This document shows positions 22,576-34,359 of a stretch of 64,000 nt of DNA, piece after piece. This stretch comes from Corythucha ciliata. Taxonomy: Eukaryota > Arthropoda > Insecta > Hemiptera > Tingidae. The first letter of the stretch is position 1. Every line of letters starts with the position of its first letter. Location: positions 3,534,001 to 3,598,000 of the forward strand of contig CM075937.1 of the NCBI GenBank assembly GCA_038030265.1, given 5' to 3'. The translations under genes and the position numbers were made by a program. Below the pieces are notes generated by a model. The model saw only the letters and a list, made by a program, of their open reading frames with translations, was not told the origin of the DNA and ran no database searches.

Positions 22576-23041
22576 AGTGTATTGTTTGTGATACGACAAC
22601 TTCTCACAAAGCTTCAAGTCTGCAAGTCATTGTGGAGGTTGCGCAACAGAATTTCCATTTTTATGGCAAAATAAAACAGTAACTACCGTGTGATTGAAGA
22701 AACAAAAAAAAAAAAACGGAATATTTGTTTTCGGATGAAGTAAAACACACCCCAAAAGAGTATCGCATAGAACCGGGATAGTAGGATGCTCAACTGTTGA
22801 AACTCCTCTCCCTTTTCGGCGGCTACAGTATCCAAATAGGTTACACCTCCTTCCACCCCTCCCCCGAATCTATGCAGTCATTGTTTTTTGTTTACAGACA
22901 GAATAAATTTCGGGTCCTATGCGGATCCCCTCTTCAGAGTCTTCTACTTCCACGGTTCAACTCTTGACCCGAAATGAATATTCTGTCTATAAATAAAGAA
23001 CAATGGTTGCTGCATAAGCTCGAGAGAGAGAGAGAGAGAGA
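22576..23041. other. Intergenic spacer between two LINE fragments
   Basis: Nothing gene-like. It contains an A run near 22706 and a (GA)n run ending at 23042, next to the R1-clade fragment. Confidence 0.5.
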
Positions 23042-24780
23042 GTGAAGAGGCACCGCTCAGATGCCAAAAGGGATAAGGGTCGGTCCGATTTTCAGCGTGC
23101 CAACTGGGAGGCGTATTCTGCTGGAGCCGTCAGGGGGCCTCTCGAATCATGGGAGTCAATTGTTGATCCGGCTGCACTATCGGAGGCCCTCATTGATGAC
23201 GCTGTACTCCATTTGGAGGAAGTTGTTATAGGGGCCGCCGAGGATGCGATACCACGTCAGCCCTCGTCCCGGGGAGATTCGACTTCGTGGTGGACCAGTG
23301 AGCTAGAGGGTCTCTCTCTGAGAGCTCGTAGGCTTCGACGTGCGTTTCAGCGCACGCGGAGCCCCGGGCGGGTCGACTCGATTGGGGAATTCCCTATGGA
23401 GTGGTTGTAGGGAAAATAAAGTCTCCGGATATTCTCCTATTTTTGGAGGTTGGCCGGCGGTAGCATAGAGGCTACCCTGGGGAACTTCCTGGAAAAGATA
23501 TTCCCTCAAGATGACCCAGGAACCGATAGCGTAGTCTCGAGGAGTGTTAGGGACGACGCCTGGCTCCCCCCGTTGACGGCTGGGAACAAGAGCTTCTCGG
23601 AGAAGGAATTCCGGGCCGCACTTGATAGGATGGCTGTGGGTCGGGCTCCCGACTTGACTGGGGTACGGCCCGAGATGTTGAAGCATTTGCCGGACCCAGT
23701 TGTGGGGGCCTACTTGGACCTTTACAACTGGTGTCTGGTTGCGGGGTACTTTCCAGCGAGGTGGCGGGTTGCGGCTCATCTTGAAGTCAGTGGAATGAGA
23801 CCCTGCCTTGCCAGGGAGCTACCGGCCTATCAGCTTCCTGCCTTGCGAGAGCAAGGTCCTGGAGCGCCTCCTCCTAGCGAGGATGGAGCCTTTCATAGAG
23901 GGGGAGCTTCATGAGCGCCAGTTTGGGGCGATCCGGGGTGGTTCGACTGAGGCGGCCTTAGATGCCCTACAGGCCTTGGTCGACTCCTCCCAGTATAGGT
24001 ATTCGGCAGCGGTGCTTTTGGACGTTCAGGGTGCCTTCGTCTCCGCGTGGTGGCCGCTTGTCCAGGCGGCATTGCGCGAGTCCGGTTTTTCTTGGGACAT
24101 ATTTCGGGTAGTGGCCTCGTACTTCACGTCAGTGAGGCTCCACTATGGCGAAAGCCAGGCGGAGTCCCCGGTAACACAGGGGTGTCCCCAGGGCTCGGTA
24201 CTCTCGGCTGCTCTATGGAACCTCCTTTTTGCGGGTCTCATGCGGCTCCTCGAGGGGAAATGAGTGGGGGCGGTGGCGTATGTCGACGACCTCGCCGTCG
24301 TCGTCTCGGCCAGCTCGCTGGAGGGGCTCAGCCGGGAGGTCACTCGAATCCTGGGGGGTCGTCGATGGGTGGTGCGGGGCTGCAAGGCTGGTTCTTGCGG
24401 TGCAAAAGACCCAGGTGGTCATCACGCGGGGTAGACTGCCACGAGGCAGCTCCTTGGTTGTACCATACCAGCGAGTGAGCCTGAGGGGGGCTCTCGTGGG
24501 GAGGTACCTTGGCGTGCAGATTGCTCGTCATAGGGGGGCAAGCTCGCAGCTGGACGTAGTTGCGGGCAAACTTGAAAAAGTGGTAGCTCTTTTTAGGGCT
24601 ACGGCGGGAAATACGTGGGGGTCGGATTTCCGCTGCCGGGTACGCTACGTGGGGTCGTTCTTTATGCCGATCCTTTTGTACGGGGCGACCTGGTGGTGGC
24701 ACTGCCCCTCCAAGGCGCAGAGAGCGAGAGTCGTCAGCCTGCAGCGGCAGGCCTTGATCCGGGTAGTCATAGACAGCAAT
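23042..24780 (+). pseudogene. R1-clade non-LTR retrotransposon ORF2 fragment, decayed
   Basis: A reverse transcriptase of the R1/TRAS group in at least three frames. In order: a region upstream of the reverse transcriptase (WWTSELEGLSLRARRLRR), the thumb-side block DLTGVRPEMLKHLP, then GSYRPISFLPCESKVLERLL, LLDVQGAF (first catalytic Asp), TQGCPQGSVLSAALWNLLF, an in-frame TGA at 24261, AYVDDLAVV (catalytic YxDD) and LGVQIARHRGASSQ. It ends at RVVID near 24777, before the usual C-terminal zinc knuckle. R1 proper inserts in 28S rDNA, but none is visible here, so this is a non-rDNA relative or a dead copy. Base composition is GC-richer than the neighbours. Confidence 0.85.
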
Positions 24781-25085
24781 TTTTTAGAACCAAACTTAGC
24801 AGGGTTGGCCCATTCGCAAATATTGCGGGATCGTCACGCAAAAAAAAATAAAATAAAAATAAAATTGTGGGTTGGCCTCTCTCGAGACTGGGTCATTGAA
24901 AATCATCGTGGGGTCTGGCTCATAAAAAATCCAATTTCCAGGGTTCCGTCCCCAATCAAGAAGCCAGTCGCTGGCTCCTTTCAAATACACAATTTCCCAA
25001 GGTTGGCCCTCTCGATACCAATCTCGCGAGGTTGGCTCAAATGAGACCCAGAGGACAGAGACAGAGAGTGAGAGAGAGAAAGCCA
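24781..25085 (+). repeat. Short degenerate repeat with GGTTGGCCCTCTCG motif
   Basis: The text AGGGTTGGCCC, GGGTTGGCCTCTCTCGAGA, AAGGTTGGCCCTCTCGAT and CGAGGTTGGCTC recurs at irregular spacing right after the R1 fragment stops. No coding sense. Confidence 0.5.
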
Positions 25086-28000
25086 CCCTAAGAATTCGCT
25101 TAAACTGTTTGGTTGGCGTCGGGGGCGAGCTTCCTTGGGCCGGTAGTTATATGCTTTTGGCTAAATTACTTATATTTTTGTACTTAATTATTGGTTTTCT
25201 GTAGGAAAATGACCTTGTTTGTTTTGTAGAGTAAGATTTTGAAGGTAACCTGGAGGGGTCAGGGGTTCCCATCCCTCCAAGCTGATGAAGGGCTCATCCC
25301 TCCCCCAAAAAATCACCCCCGCCCCTTTTCAGCGCCAAAACTTAACGGGGTGAACAAATTTGCGCAAATCGATCAGATGTATTGTCAGTTATAGGACATT
25401 ACCTGTGGTACTGCTTCACTTCCTACGAGGGCCATAAAGGAATTGACAGCTGGCTGAAAGACTAGGAGTTTTCTGGAAATCTAAGAAGTTGGCTGTTCAG
25501 CAGCAATTTGAGCACTTAAATATTGATCGATTTAGAGATGAAATTGTCCAATCCTACAGAGAATTTAGTGCTCTTTCCAATGTCTTCTTTTAAATTTCGA
25601 TGAGACCATTTTCTCATCGGATACAGACGATTTACCAGGAAAACCGTGTATGCATTCAAAATTAGGAAAACCCCGATTATCTCCAAAACCACAAGTAATC
25701 GGATCATGGTGCATAGGGTCATTTTGGTTCCAAATGTGACCAAGAATCACCCATTTCATTTATGCCAGACTTTTCCGTTACAGCCTGTAGAGAATTACTT
25801 ATTAGCTGTAGCATAAGTGTTTGACTCAAATTCACCCCTCTCAAAGGTGAAGTGGGCCTTGGGAAACTCGTTTGGCCGGCGAGGGGCTACGCACAGGTTG
25901 TTTAAAAAAAGAAGCCCCCCAAAAATTTTCATGGCGCACCCCGCTCCATTGCTCCTCCCCCCCCCTCCGTGTGGGCACTCCCTGGTGGGGTTGAAGCTGG
26001 ACTCCAGACTCCACAAGGGCAGTCCGAAAATGAGCTGAGACAGGTGCTGGGGACATCATAAATTCAAAGTAAAAGTGCATCGAAGTGATGTACAGTCTCT
26101 CATTTCAGCCCTCAGTGTTATTAGGCCTTGAGCCAGCTGGGCGATGGTTCAGCTGAGCCACAGAGAGATTTCCCATGATTGGTTTCAGACGTGTGACTGG
26201 ATCATCCGGGGAGGGGGGCGTTGTCGCCTCACGAATTAACGCGTCGGTGATGATTTTAGTGGTTTCCCAAAAAGTGGATTAAATTGCGTTGTGTGGCATG
26301 ACTTGGGATAATCTTGACTGCGCACATTTGACAATAAGACGAGGAAGCGCTGTGCCACTGCCCTGTCTGTAACGAGTGATTAAGAGTTTCCTGGGATACG
26401 CCACCTGAGTCCTCCTAGGGGCGAGCAGCGTCTTCCACGGTCAGGTGGAATCCTTTAGGCACTGATGAAATACGGCACTTTTATCTCGTGCGAGTGCGGA
26501 CGTCTGGGATGAGCCACTGCCCGAGGTAGACCCGCTCGTCTAGCATAGAGCGGGTATCGGGGTGGCGACCACTCGGACGATGATTTCGAGGCCACGACCT
26601 GAAGCTCTAGGAGTAGGGCGTGATGTTTACACTCCAGGAGGTATTGCGCCGCTGGAATGTGCGTTGCCACGCCCGTGATTACCACACAGCAGGTCACAGA
26701 AGCATACAGGTCATTTTTAGGCATGGAAGCGGGCATTGCAGTGCATAGGACACTGCTGGCCAGAGGATGAGAGGAGCCTTCATTCATCTCGAGGGCTGGG
26801 GCAGTCGGCGAGCCAGTTGTTTGTTGTTTATTTTTTTGAAATGGGAAACCACCTTTAAGATCCAGAAATTGCTCTGATGCCAAGAAATCCTTCTTCACTT
26901 CCTCTAGAGGCCCAGAGAAACAAGACCCTCGTCCTAAGTTTACTAAAGAGGACAGCCAGCCTTTTTAAGGCGTGTTGGCTCGAGAGGGAGCGTAAGGGCT
27001 CCCAATGGGGGAATGTGCATGTGCATAAATGTGACTACTGCGTTTAAACGATGAAATGGCTTACATAATTAATCGCTAACTTACCGTTATAGCTGTTTTG
27101 TTCAGAAGTGAAAGTCGGAGAGATTTTCCGCAAGTTATTGAAAATAATTAACTCCTCGCCATGTTGTTCACACTTATAAATCAAAAAACTCAACCTTCAA
27201 CCAGCACCAACAATTTCGCTTTACTTAACTTTATAATGCATTCATACCACGGAGTGTCTATATCATACTTTCAATGGCAAAAACCTACCGAAGGTTACCT
27301 CGCCGCTCGCCAAGCCCACAGTGGCAAGGCAATGTGACAAAAGGGGTTGGCCTACAGCGCTTCGGGGCGCTAAGGCGATAACTAAAATGACCCCCCACCC
27401 TCACCACCCCGTCATATGCCCCCCTTGACAATCATCAACTGCCATGGAATTTTTATTACGGAAACCTTGATTGGGTTAAATAAAATCAAACAAAATTTGT
27501 CTTTTTTGACTAAGTAAGTTTATTTATCACAAATTTGAAGTAGTAATGACATTTTCCGTAATGCAGGGGGTCATAATTCGTGAAAGTTTTGCAATACTTT
27601 TTTTTTCGTGAGGCATAATAATGATTTAATTCATTATTCATAGATTTTTTAATGAAATGGCACGATTTCTTAAAAAGGCATTAGCAATGCAAAAATTTCA
27701 AAAATCAGGCCCCAACACTCACGTATTTTACTTCAGCTCACGATTAATAGCTCTCAAATTTCCTTTAAAACGAAAACGTAGCCATCGACTTATTTTCAGA
27801 AATGATTTCCTGACGAGCATCGTCCCTGAAACAAGAATTACAAAATGATTTAATCACGTTGTTGAAAAAGTACAGGCTCATCTCCACTAAAGCATTAATC
27901 TCAGCTGAACTACAAATTTTACTGGTGGAAATTGAACCCGAGATTTTGTTTTTCTGCCTCTTTCATTAGTATGCTGGAAATTTTTCGTGCTAATTCTTCT

Positions 28001-28477
28001 ATCGTGCTCGATCTTGCAAACCCAGCAGTGCAGGGGACGGGACGCCACGGGCAGGTTGAAAGTAGGCATTGATGATAAAGAAGCACTGGTTTTGAAGTGG
28101 ACATTCAAAAACCCTTTCTTCGTTTAACATCCCTTAGTCCCCCACCCACCAACTTTTTTTGTTTGTTTTGTTTTGTTTTTTTTTCCAAACGTATCTACTA
28201 CTACAACATCAACAACTACGACTACAGGGCTGTTGCAATAGAAAAGTGAAAACTTTGTGAGGTGATGATATATCTGTATTCATTGCAATTCCTTAAAGGG
28301 GAACTGCAGTGATGATTCCTCGACCCCCCTCCAATCGTCCATCGTCTACCACTCGGCATTCGTTTTCACGTTTTCTGGCCTTATTTCTGCACCAATCCTG
28401 GTTTTTAAGGGCTCGTTTTAATCTTCAGGAAATTCCGCATATGCAGTATAGTTTTCCTTTTTTCAAATAAGTCGAGA
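25086..28477. other. Gene-poor region
   Basis: No exon chain found. A 147-codon ORF on the minus strand (26898-26455) contains AAQYLLECKHHALLLELQ, faintly like the Cys/His tail of LINE proteins, but it has no other support. G/C homopolymers occur near 25962. The rest is unremarkable. Confidence 0.5.
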
Positions 28478-29132
28478 AAAAAACGTTTTGTTCCGAGAGC
28501 AGCCTGTCGGGTAAAGTGCATTTCATTTATCCGGTCATGCGCCATTTATACGGTAATCGTTTAAGTTTGAATGAGATCATCATATTATAAATGAAATTCA
28601 GGCCGCGATTGAAATTCAAAATCAACTGTTCAAAAAAAATGTCAAAGGCTGGAATTTCCCCATGTTCCTGGCGCAGGGGGCTAGACTAGATACAATTTAA
28701 AATTCAATTGTTCGTTAGTCCAAAAATTTTGGCATGATACCTATGTTGTACGCATTTTTTCTCTCCGTCATTTCGCTCACTGGGAAGAATACTGGTACAA
28801 ATCAAATAAGCTTTTCTGAACAATCCGCAGTTTGGATTAAATTAAATAAAATTAATCCAAACCGGATTGTTCAGAAAAACTTTTTTGAGTTGTACCAGTA
28901 TTCTTCCCTGCAGAGAGCGATTTTATCTTCAGCAAGAGTGCGACAGAAGGACATGATGAAAATGTTTTGATTTGTTCTTATTTTTATAAAATTGATTTTG
29001 AATTTCTATCGCGGCCTGAATTTCGTTTATAATATGATCTCATTCAAACTTAAACGATTACCGTATAAATGGTGCATGACCGGATAAATGAAATGCACTT
29101 TACCCGACAGGCTGCTGTCGGAACAAAACTTT
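28478..29132. mobile_element. Foldback element with nested palindromes
   Basis: Outer arms (about 28480-28628 and 28982-29130) are inverted copies, recognised by CCTGTCGGGTAAAGTGCATT against AATGCACTTTACCCGACAGG. Inside, a second pair (28775-28840 and 28853-28920) pairs GGGAAGAATACTGGTACAA with TTGTACCAGTATTCTTCCC and GAACAATCCG with CGGATTGTTC around a 12-bp loop. No protein coding is apparent. The arm ends resemble the end of repeat R (GAAATGCACTCTTTCCGAC). Confidence 0.85.
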
Positions 29133-29621
29133 TTTTTTTCATTTATTGCTGTTACGTGAATTTGCAGGTTGAAAATAATACATACATATTAAATATTCAC
29201 ACATAAAACAGCGTAAAACAAAAATATAAAAAATGTATTTTTAAATCAATGTCTTTTTGTTATTAATAAATATTTTTAATTTCTCCTTCTCCTTCCCCTT
29301 CCTCCAACCCCACCACTACCACCCCTACCACGATGGTAAGGCCCCCTCCACCGACCCCTCTTCACTCCTCTTCTTCCAAGGTAAAAATTTTGATAATTAT
29401 TTCCTTTTCTGAAATTATGATTTTCGTTTATAAGAAATTCCTTGAAATTCAAAAAATCACTCCTAATACATACACGTGAAACACGAAATATGAGTTACCA
29501 CCAGCATGACCATGACAAATTTTTGGATCATTTTCTTTTTCTTCAATTTTTCCCCTGTTAATCAAGGTAAATTATATGTATGAATTATTACTTCTATCAT
29601 ATAAAGTAATTCAATGGTAAT

Positions 29622-29883
29622 CTACTTTTCAATTGGATTAAAATCTTCATTTGAAGTTTGAATCTCCACGTCCTTTTGAACTTCCTTCCCTACTCTTCTC
29701 TCTTGAACTTGATTCCCTGACGTCCCTGGAGCCTCCCTTTCCGCCAATAACTCCAACATACGGATATGCTCCAGGGCATCTTCATTCTCGAAATCGCTTA
29801 GATCCATTCTAAAAATAGTATTATTAAAATAACATATTTTTTTTTAAAGAAGACGAATATACTCACGCTTGGTTTTCAGCCAT
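29622..29883 (-). CDS. Possible small two-exon gene, 67 aa, unknown function
   Basis: Exon 1 (29883-29867) encodes MAENQ plus two bases, followed by donor GTGAGT. Exon 2 (29808-29622) begins after TATTTTTAG and finishes with TAG. The protein is acidic, with a helix-prone DALEHIRMLELLAERE segment and a Lys/Gln/Glu-rich tail. The frame is kept across a 58-bp intron, and codon use looks like coding sequence. There is no known domain. It could be a real small gene, a 5' end of a longer gene lost to repeats, or the remnant of a transposon leader ORF. Confidence 0.4.
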
Positions 29884-30130
29884 TTCTATAAAGCGATCAG
29901 AAATAATAATGAAATGCTATCCATGTGCTATAATCAACGATATATAAAAGAACTGGATTGCTCATCACTGCTGATAAAGACCAGCTGATAATAGCCAATA
30001 GGGGTGGAGTTTCAAAATAAGTGCCATATTGCCATAACTACACAAGGAGAGGGGCAGGGTGATTGTTTACCAGGGGACGACCTGCCCCCTCCACGCCCCT
30101 CCAGTCTTCTGTGAGCAATCCAGGTTTATA

Positions 30131-32175
30131 CAGGGTGTTAACGTTAAGGTCGCACCACCGGCCAGGGTTCGATTCTGCAACTCATTTGCGGCAAAAGTTG
30201 TCCTCTGCAAAAAAAAAATTTCACTCCGCACGAAGTCCGACTTTTTTCACTTTTAAGATTTTTTTCGTGTTATAGACATCATGTTACTAAAACGACTGTA
30301 ACTCGCTTATTTCTGGCCGAAAATCAAATCTGAATACGCCGTTGGAAATAGCGTTAAATTTACCATCTTCCCAGTGCTAAATATTATTTCAAATGTAGGA
30401 TTCAGGAGACGAAAAATGAGCGTGAGAAGTAAAATGTGAGGAATTACGAAAATTTGCAGAATTTTCAAACGTTTTCAACTCCGACTGAATCTGTCGGTTA
30501 ATCGTACACTGCAATCTTAAAAGTTGGCGTAGAACCTCAGCTTTTATTAGGTCTAGTCATTTTTTAAATTAAAAAATCGAATAGGTGGGAAAACCGCGTC
30601 TGATTAAAAAAAAATAGGTGTTTTTTTATCTTGCTCAATTATTCAATGACTGCCAAATCTTCACAGTTTGGTGGAATAAGGGTGGGTTTTACTTATTTTT
30701 TCTCGCTGAATCGATAGCGGTTGGCGCGCATATCACGCTAGCGCTGAATCGGGTGGTGCATATGTGGCTCATGAAATAGGAGAGCTAGGGGAATAGGGGT
30801 AGTCTGGTGTTATGTTTAAAAATGAATTTATTTTCCACTAAGGGTTGCTATTTGTGGGAAAAGTCCGAGTATCTCAAATAACAACGAGAGAACATGCGGG
30901 AAACGACGAACAAGAGCTACTTTATTCACCTCAGCATGATATTTTCTGTGTGTCCGCTATTTTGGTTTAGGCATATGCGGCGAACCTCATCCACTGCTCC
31001 TTCTGAAACCTATGGATTCCGCCTTTCTTAGTCACTGCATGTGAATCCTATCCAACAGATCCTCGATCTCAGGATGTTTTTCACCATATCTTTATAAACT
31101 CCTGTTTTAAGTCCCTCTACAAACGTTAGCCGAGAAGGGTAAGGTCCGGTCTTCTAGGAGGCCATAGAATTGGTCCTCTGAATCCAATCCACGTGTAAAA
31201 AAATGCGTTCACTTGGGAGTGATAAATCTCGTACTCTGATTACTCGGAGCGCTTTACTGTAACTGCAAGTAAACGCCGAGCATGATTACCTCGGAGCATA
31301 GTTCATCAAATAGGTAGAAAGCGTTTCTAGAGGGTCTGCTTGAGGATTAGCGTATTCGGCGATCAAATCAGGCAGAATCATTGGGTTTTGGAACGGATAG
31401 TGGGGACCAACACGAAGGACACACCGAAAATATGCCAAAGTGAATAAAATAGCTCTTGCTTGTCTTTTCTAGATGTTACCATCAGACGGTCTATTCCCGA
31501 ATTGCGTCCCTTAGTAGAAACGGAATCCTTTTTAAAATATTAAACATCGTGTTACCCCTATTCCCCTAGCTCAACTAATTCATGAGCATCGTTAGCACCA
31601 CCATTCGATTCAGCCACAGAAAAAACAAACATAAAACAGGCGTATCCCACCCTTTATTCCACCAAAATGTGAAGATTTGGCAGTCATTAAATAATTGAGT
31701 AAAATAAAAAAAAGCACCTATTTTTTCAATCAGACGCGGTTTCTCACTTATTCGATTTTTTAATTAAAAAAAATGACTAGACCTAAAGAAATCTGAGGTT
31801 GTACACCAACTTTTAAGATTGCAGTGTACGATTAACCGACAGATTCAGTCGGAGTTGACATCGTTTGAAAATTCTGCAAATTTTCGTAATTTCTCACATT
31901 TTACTACTCGGGCTTATTTTTCGTCCCCTGAATCCTACATTTGAAATATTATTTTGCATTGGGAAAATGGTAAATTTAACGCTCTTTCCAACGGTGTATT
32001 CAGATTTGATTTTCGGCCAGAAATAAGCGAGTTACAGTCGTTTTAGTAACATGATGTCTATAACACGAAAAAAATCTTAAAAGTGAAAAAAGTCGGACTT
32101 CGTGTGGGGTGAAATTTTTTTTTGCAGAGGACAACTTTTCAACTTTTGTGGTGTGACCTTAATGTTAACACCCTG
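30131..32175. mobile_element. Long-arm foldback element with CAGGGTG ends and TATA duplication
   Basis: The left end CAGGGTGTTAACGTTAAGGT and the right end CTTAATGTTAACACCCTG are inverted. Arms of about 800 bp continue inwards (to near 30960 on the left and 31412 on the right), seen in CTTTATTCACCTCAG against the AAAGTGAATAAA stretch, and AGGGGAATAGGGGT against ACCCCTATTCCCCT. The element is flanked by TATA on both sides (30127-30130, 32176-32179). The centre has no transposase that I can read. Confidence 0.85.
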
Positions 32176-32423
32176 TATATCGTTGGCTACGATATAATAA
32201 TTTAAATTTATTATAATATGAAGGGGCACTATAACTTCAATCTTGTCTTCAAAATATTGTCGGCTTACAAAGTGATTAAAATGTGTACCCCAGATGTTTT
32301 TTCAGATTACATAAATAATTTATGTACTTAATAAATTATTTTCAGAACAACTACATTAGGTTAAATGGTATGTCTCAATTTCTCCGTTACAAAGTGCCAA
32401 GGTTCGAATCTGGAAGATAATTT

Positions 32424-32545
32424 TAGTGCATTTCATTTATGTCAAAATGCACTATTGGTCTCGTCGTGATGGGGCCAAACATGGGTCATGGCATGTTTTT
32501 TTTCATGTTTCAGGACCTGTAGAACACGAATTCAGTGGTCTCCGG
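32424..32545 (+). repeat. Dispersed repeat S (GTGCATTTCAT ... AGAACACGAAT)
   Basis: Three copies in the window (32424-32545, 33542-33663, 37762-37865) share GTGCATTTCATT, a run near AAAATGC, CATGTTT-like text and AGAACACGAAT with GTGGTC. It is diverged between 32 kb and 37 kb. No coding sense. Confidence 0.65.
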
Positions 32546-32572
32546 AATTCATATATATATATAAGCTTATGG

Positions 32573-33234
32573 CCGTTTTCTTGTTAGCACGATAACTCTC
32601 GAAGAAATTAATTTAGCGGAACGCGCTTTGGCACAAAAATCAGAAGTCATAAGACCCCGGTCGGTATTGCATTTGGGCCAAATCGGTCGAGGTGGAGGGG
32701 GGGAAATAGGGGTTGAAATGGTCAAAAAATCACTACAATTCACCAGTTGATTCTAGAAGCATCATATTCGGTACGTATACTCCATGTTGGAGTAGCCTTT
32801 GATTCCCATTTTAATTTTTCGAAAAAGTCAAGGTGGTGGGGGTGGTCCACCCGATGTGGACGTGTAAAAATAGCGTTAAACTTCACTAGTTCATCTTAGC
32901 GCTCTAAAATTTGACTCAATAATTTAATGTAACAAAAGCCCTGGGTTCCAATGAGATTTATCGAAAACTTTAATGGGGGACGAAATTTCAAAAAAATCGC
33001 TTAGATTCACACGTTTATTATAAAATACGGTACAAAAATTTAATATAACAATGCCCTTGGAAAACTACCGAAACTTTTCGACATTTTCTAAGAGAGGGTG
33101 GTGAAAATAGAGGAAGAAGTTCGGCTTAATGAAACAAATTATGGTATCAAAATTATTACTTCTGGGACGGCTTAGGGTATCCGTTTACGGAATGAAATGC
33201 ACTCTTTCCGACCGCCAGCTGCCGGAGCGAAATT
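32573..33234 (+). repeat. Repeat R copy 1 in tandem unit 1
   Basis: It begins GCCGTTTTCTTGTTAGCACG and ends CCGGAGCGAAATTT, colinear with 6262-6947 in MADD intron 4. The second copy is 33691-34352. Short ORFs inside ([13 protein letters not shown]) are copies of repeat text, not genes. Confidence 0.85.
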
Positions 33235-34359
33235 TTTTTTTGCAGAGGACAACTTTTCAACTTTTGTGGTGTGACCTTAATGTTAACACCCTGTATATCG
33301 TTGGCTACGATATAATAATTTAAATTTATTATAATATGAAGGGGCACTATAACTTCAATCTTGTCTTCAAAATATTGTCGGCTTACAAAGTGATTAAAAT
33401 GTGTACCCCAGATGTTTTTTCAGATTACATAAATAATTTATGTACTTAATAAATTATTTTCAGATCAACTACATTAGGTTAAATGGTATGTCTCAATTTC
33501 TCCGTTACAAAGTGCCAAGGTTCGAATCTGGAAGATAATTTTAGTGCATTTCATTTATGTCAAAATGCACTATTGGTCTCGTCGTGATGGGGCCAAACAT
33601 GGGTCATGGCATGTTTTTTTTCATGTTTCAGGACCTGTAGAACACGAATTCAGTGGTCTCCGGAATTCATATATATATATAAGCTTATGGCCGTTTTCTT
33701 GTTAGCACGATAACTCTCGAAGAAATTAATTTAGCGGAACGCGCTTTGGCACAAAAATCAGAAGTCATAAGACCCCGGTCGGTATTGCATTTGGGCCAAA
33801 TCGGTCGAGGTGGAGGGGGGGAAATAGGGGTTGAAATGGTCAAAAAATCACTACAATTCACCAGTTGATTCTAGAAGCATCATATTCGGTACGTATACTC
33901 CATGTTGGAGTAGCCTTTGATTCCCATTTTAATTTTTCGAAAAAGTCAAGGTGGTGGGGGTGGTCCACCCGATGTGGACGTGTAAAAATAGCGTTAAACT
34001 TCACTAGTTCATCTTAGCGCTCTAAAATTTGACTCAATAATTTAATGTAACAAAAGCCCTGGGTTCCAATGAGATTTATCGAAAACTTTAATGGGGGACG
34101 AAATTTCAAAAAAATCGCTTAGATTCACACGTTTATTATAAAATACGGTACAAAAATTTAATATAACAATGCCCTTGGAAAACTACCGAAACTTTTCGAC
34201 ATTTTCTAAGAGAGGGTGGTGAAAATAGAGGAAGAAGTTCGGCTTAATGAAACAAATTATGGTATCAAAATTATTACTTCTGGGACGGCTTAGGGTATCC
34301 GTTTACGGAATGAAATGCACTCTTTCCGACCGCCAGCTGCCGGAGCGAAATTTTTTTTT

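Larger units (their letters stand above)
32124..34359 (+). repeat. Tandem duplication, two units of 1118 bp
   Basis: Unit 1 (about 32124-33241) and unit 2 (33242-34359) look nearly identical throughout; I noted only a base or two of difference and poly-T length changes. Each contains the last 52 bp of the foldback element, a spacer, the GTGCATTTCAT repeat, (TA)n and a full repeat R. Junctions fall at GAAATTTTTTTTTGC. Such high identity means a recent event or an assembly duplicate. Confidence 0.9.

Noticed and set aside
23303..23779. 158-codon minus-strand ORF
   Set aside because: Antisense of the R1-clade reverse transcriptase.
26455..26898. 147-codon minus-strand ORF with QYLLECKHHALLLE
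   Set aside because: Only a faint resemblance to LINE C-termini; no neighbouring RT block in the same orientation.
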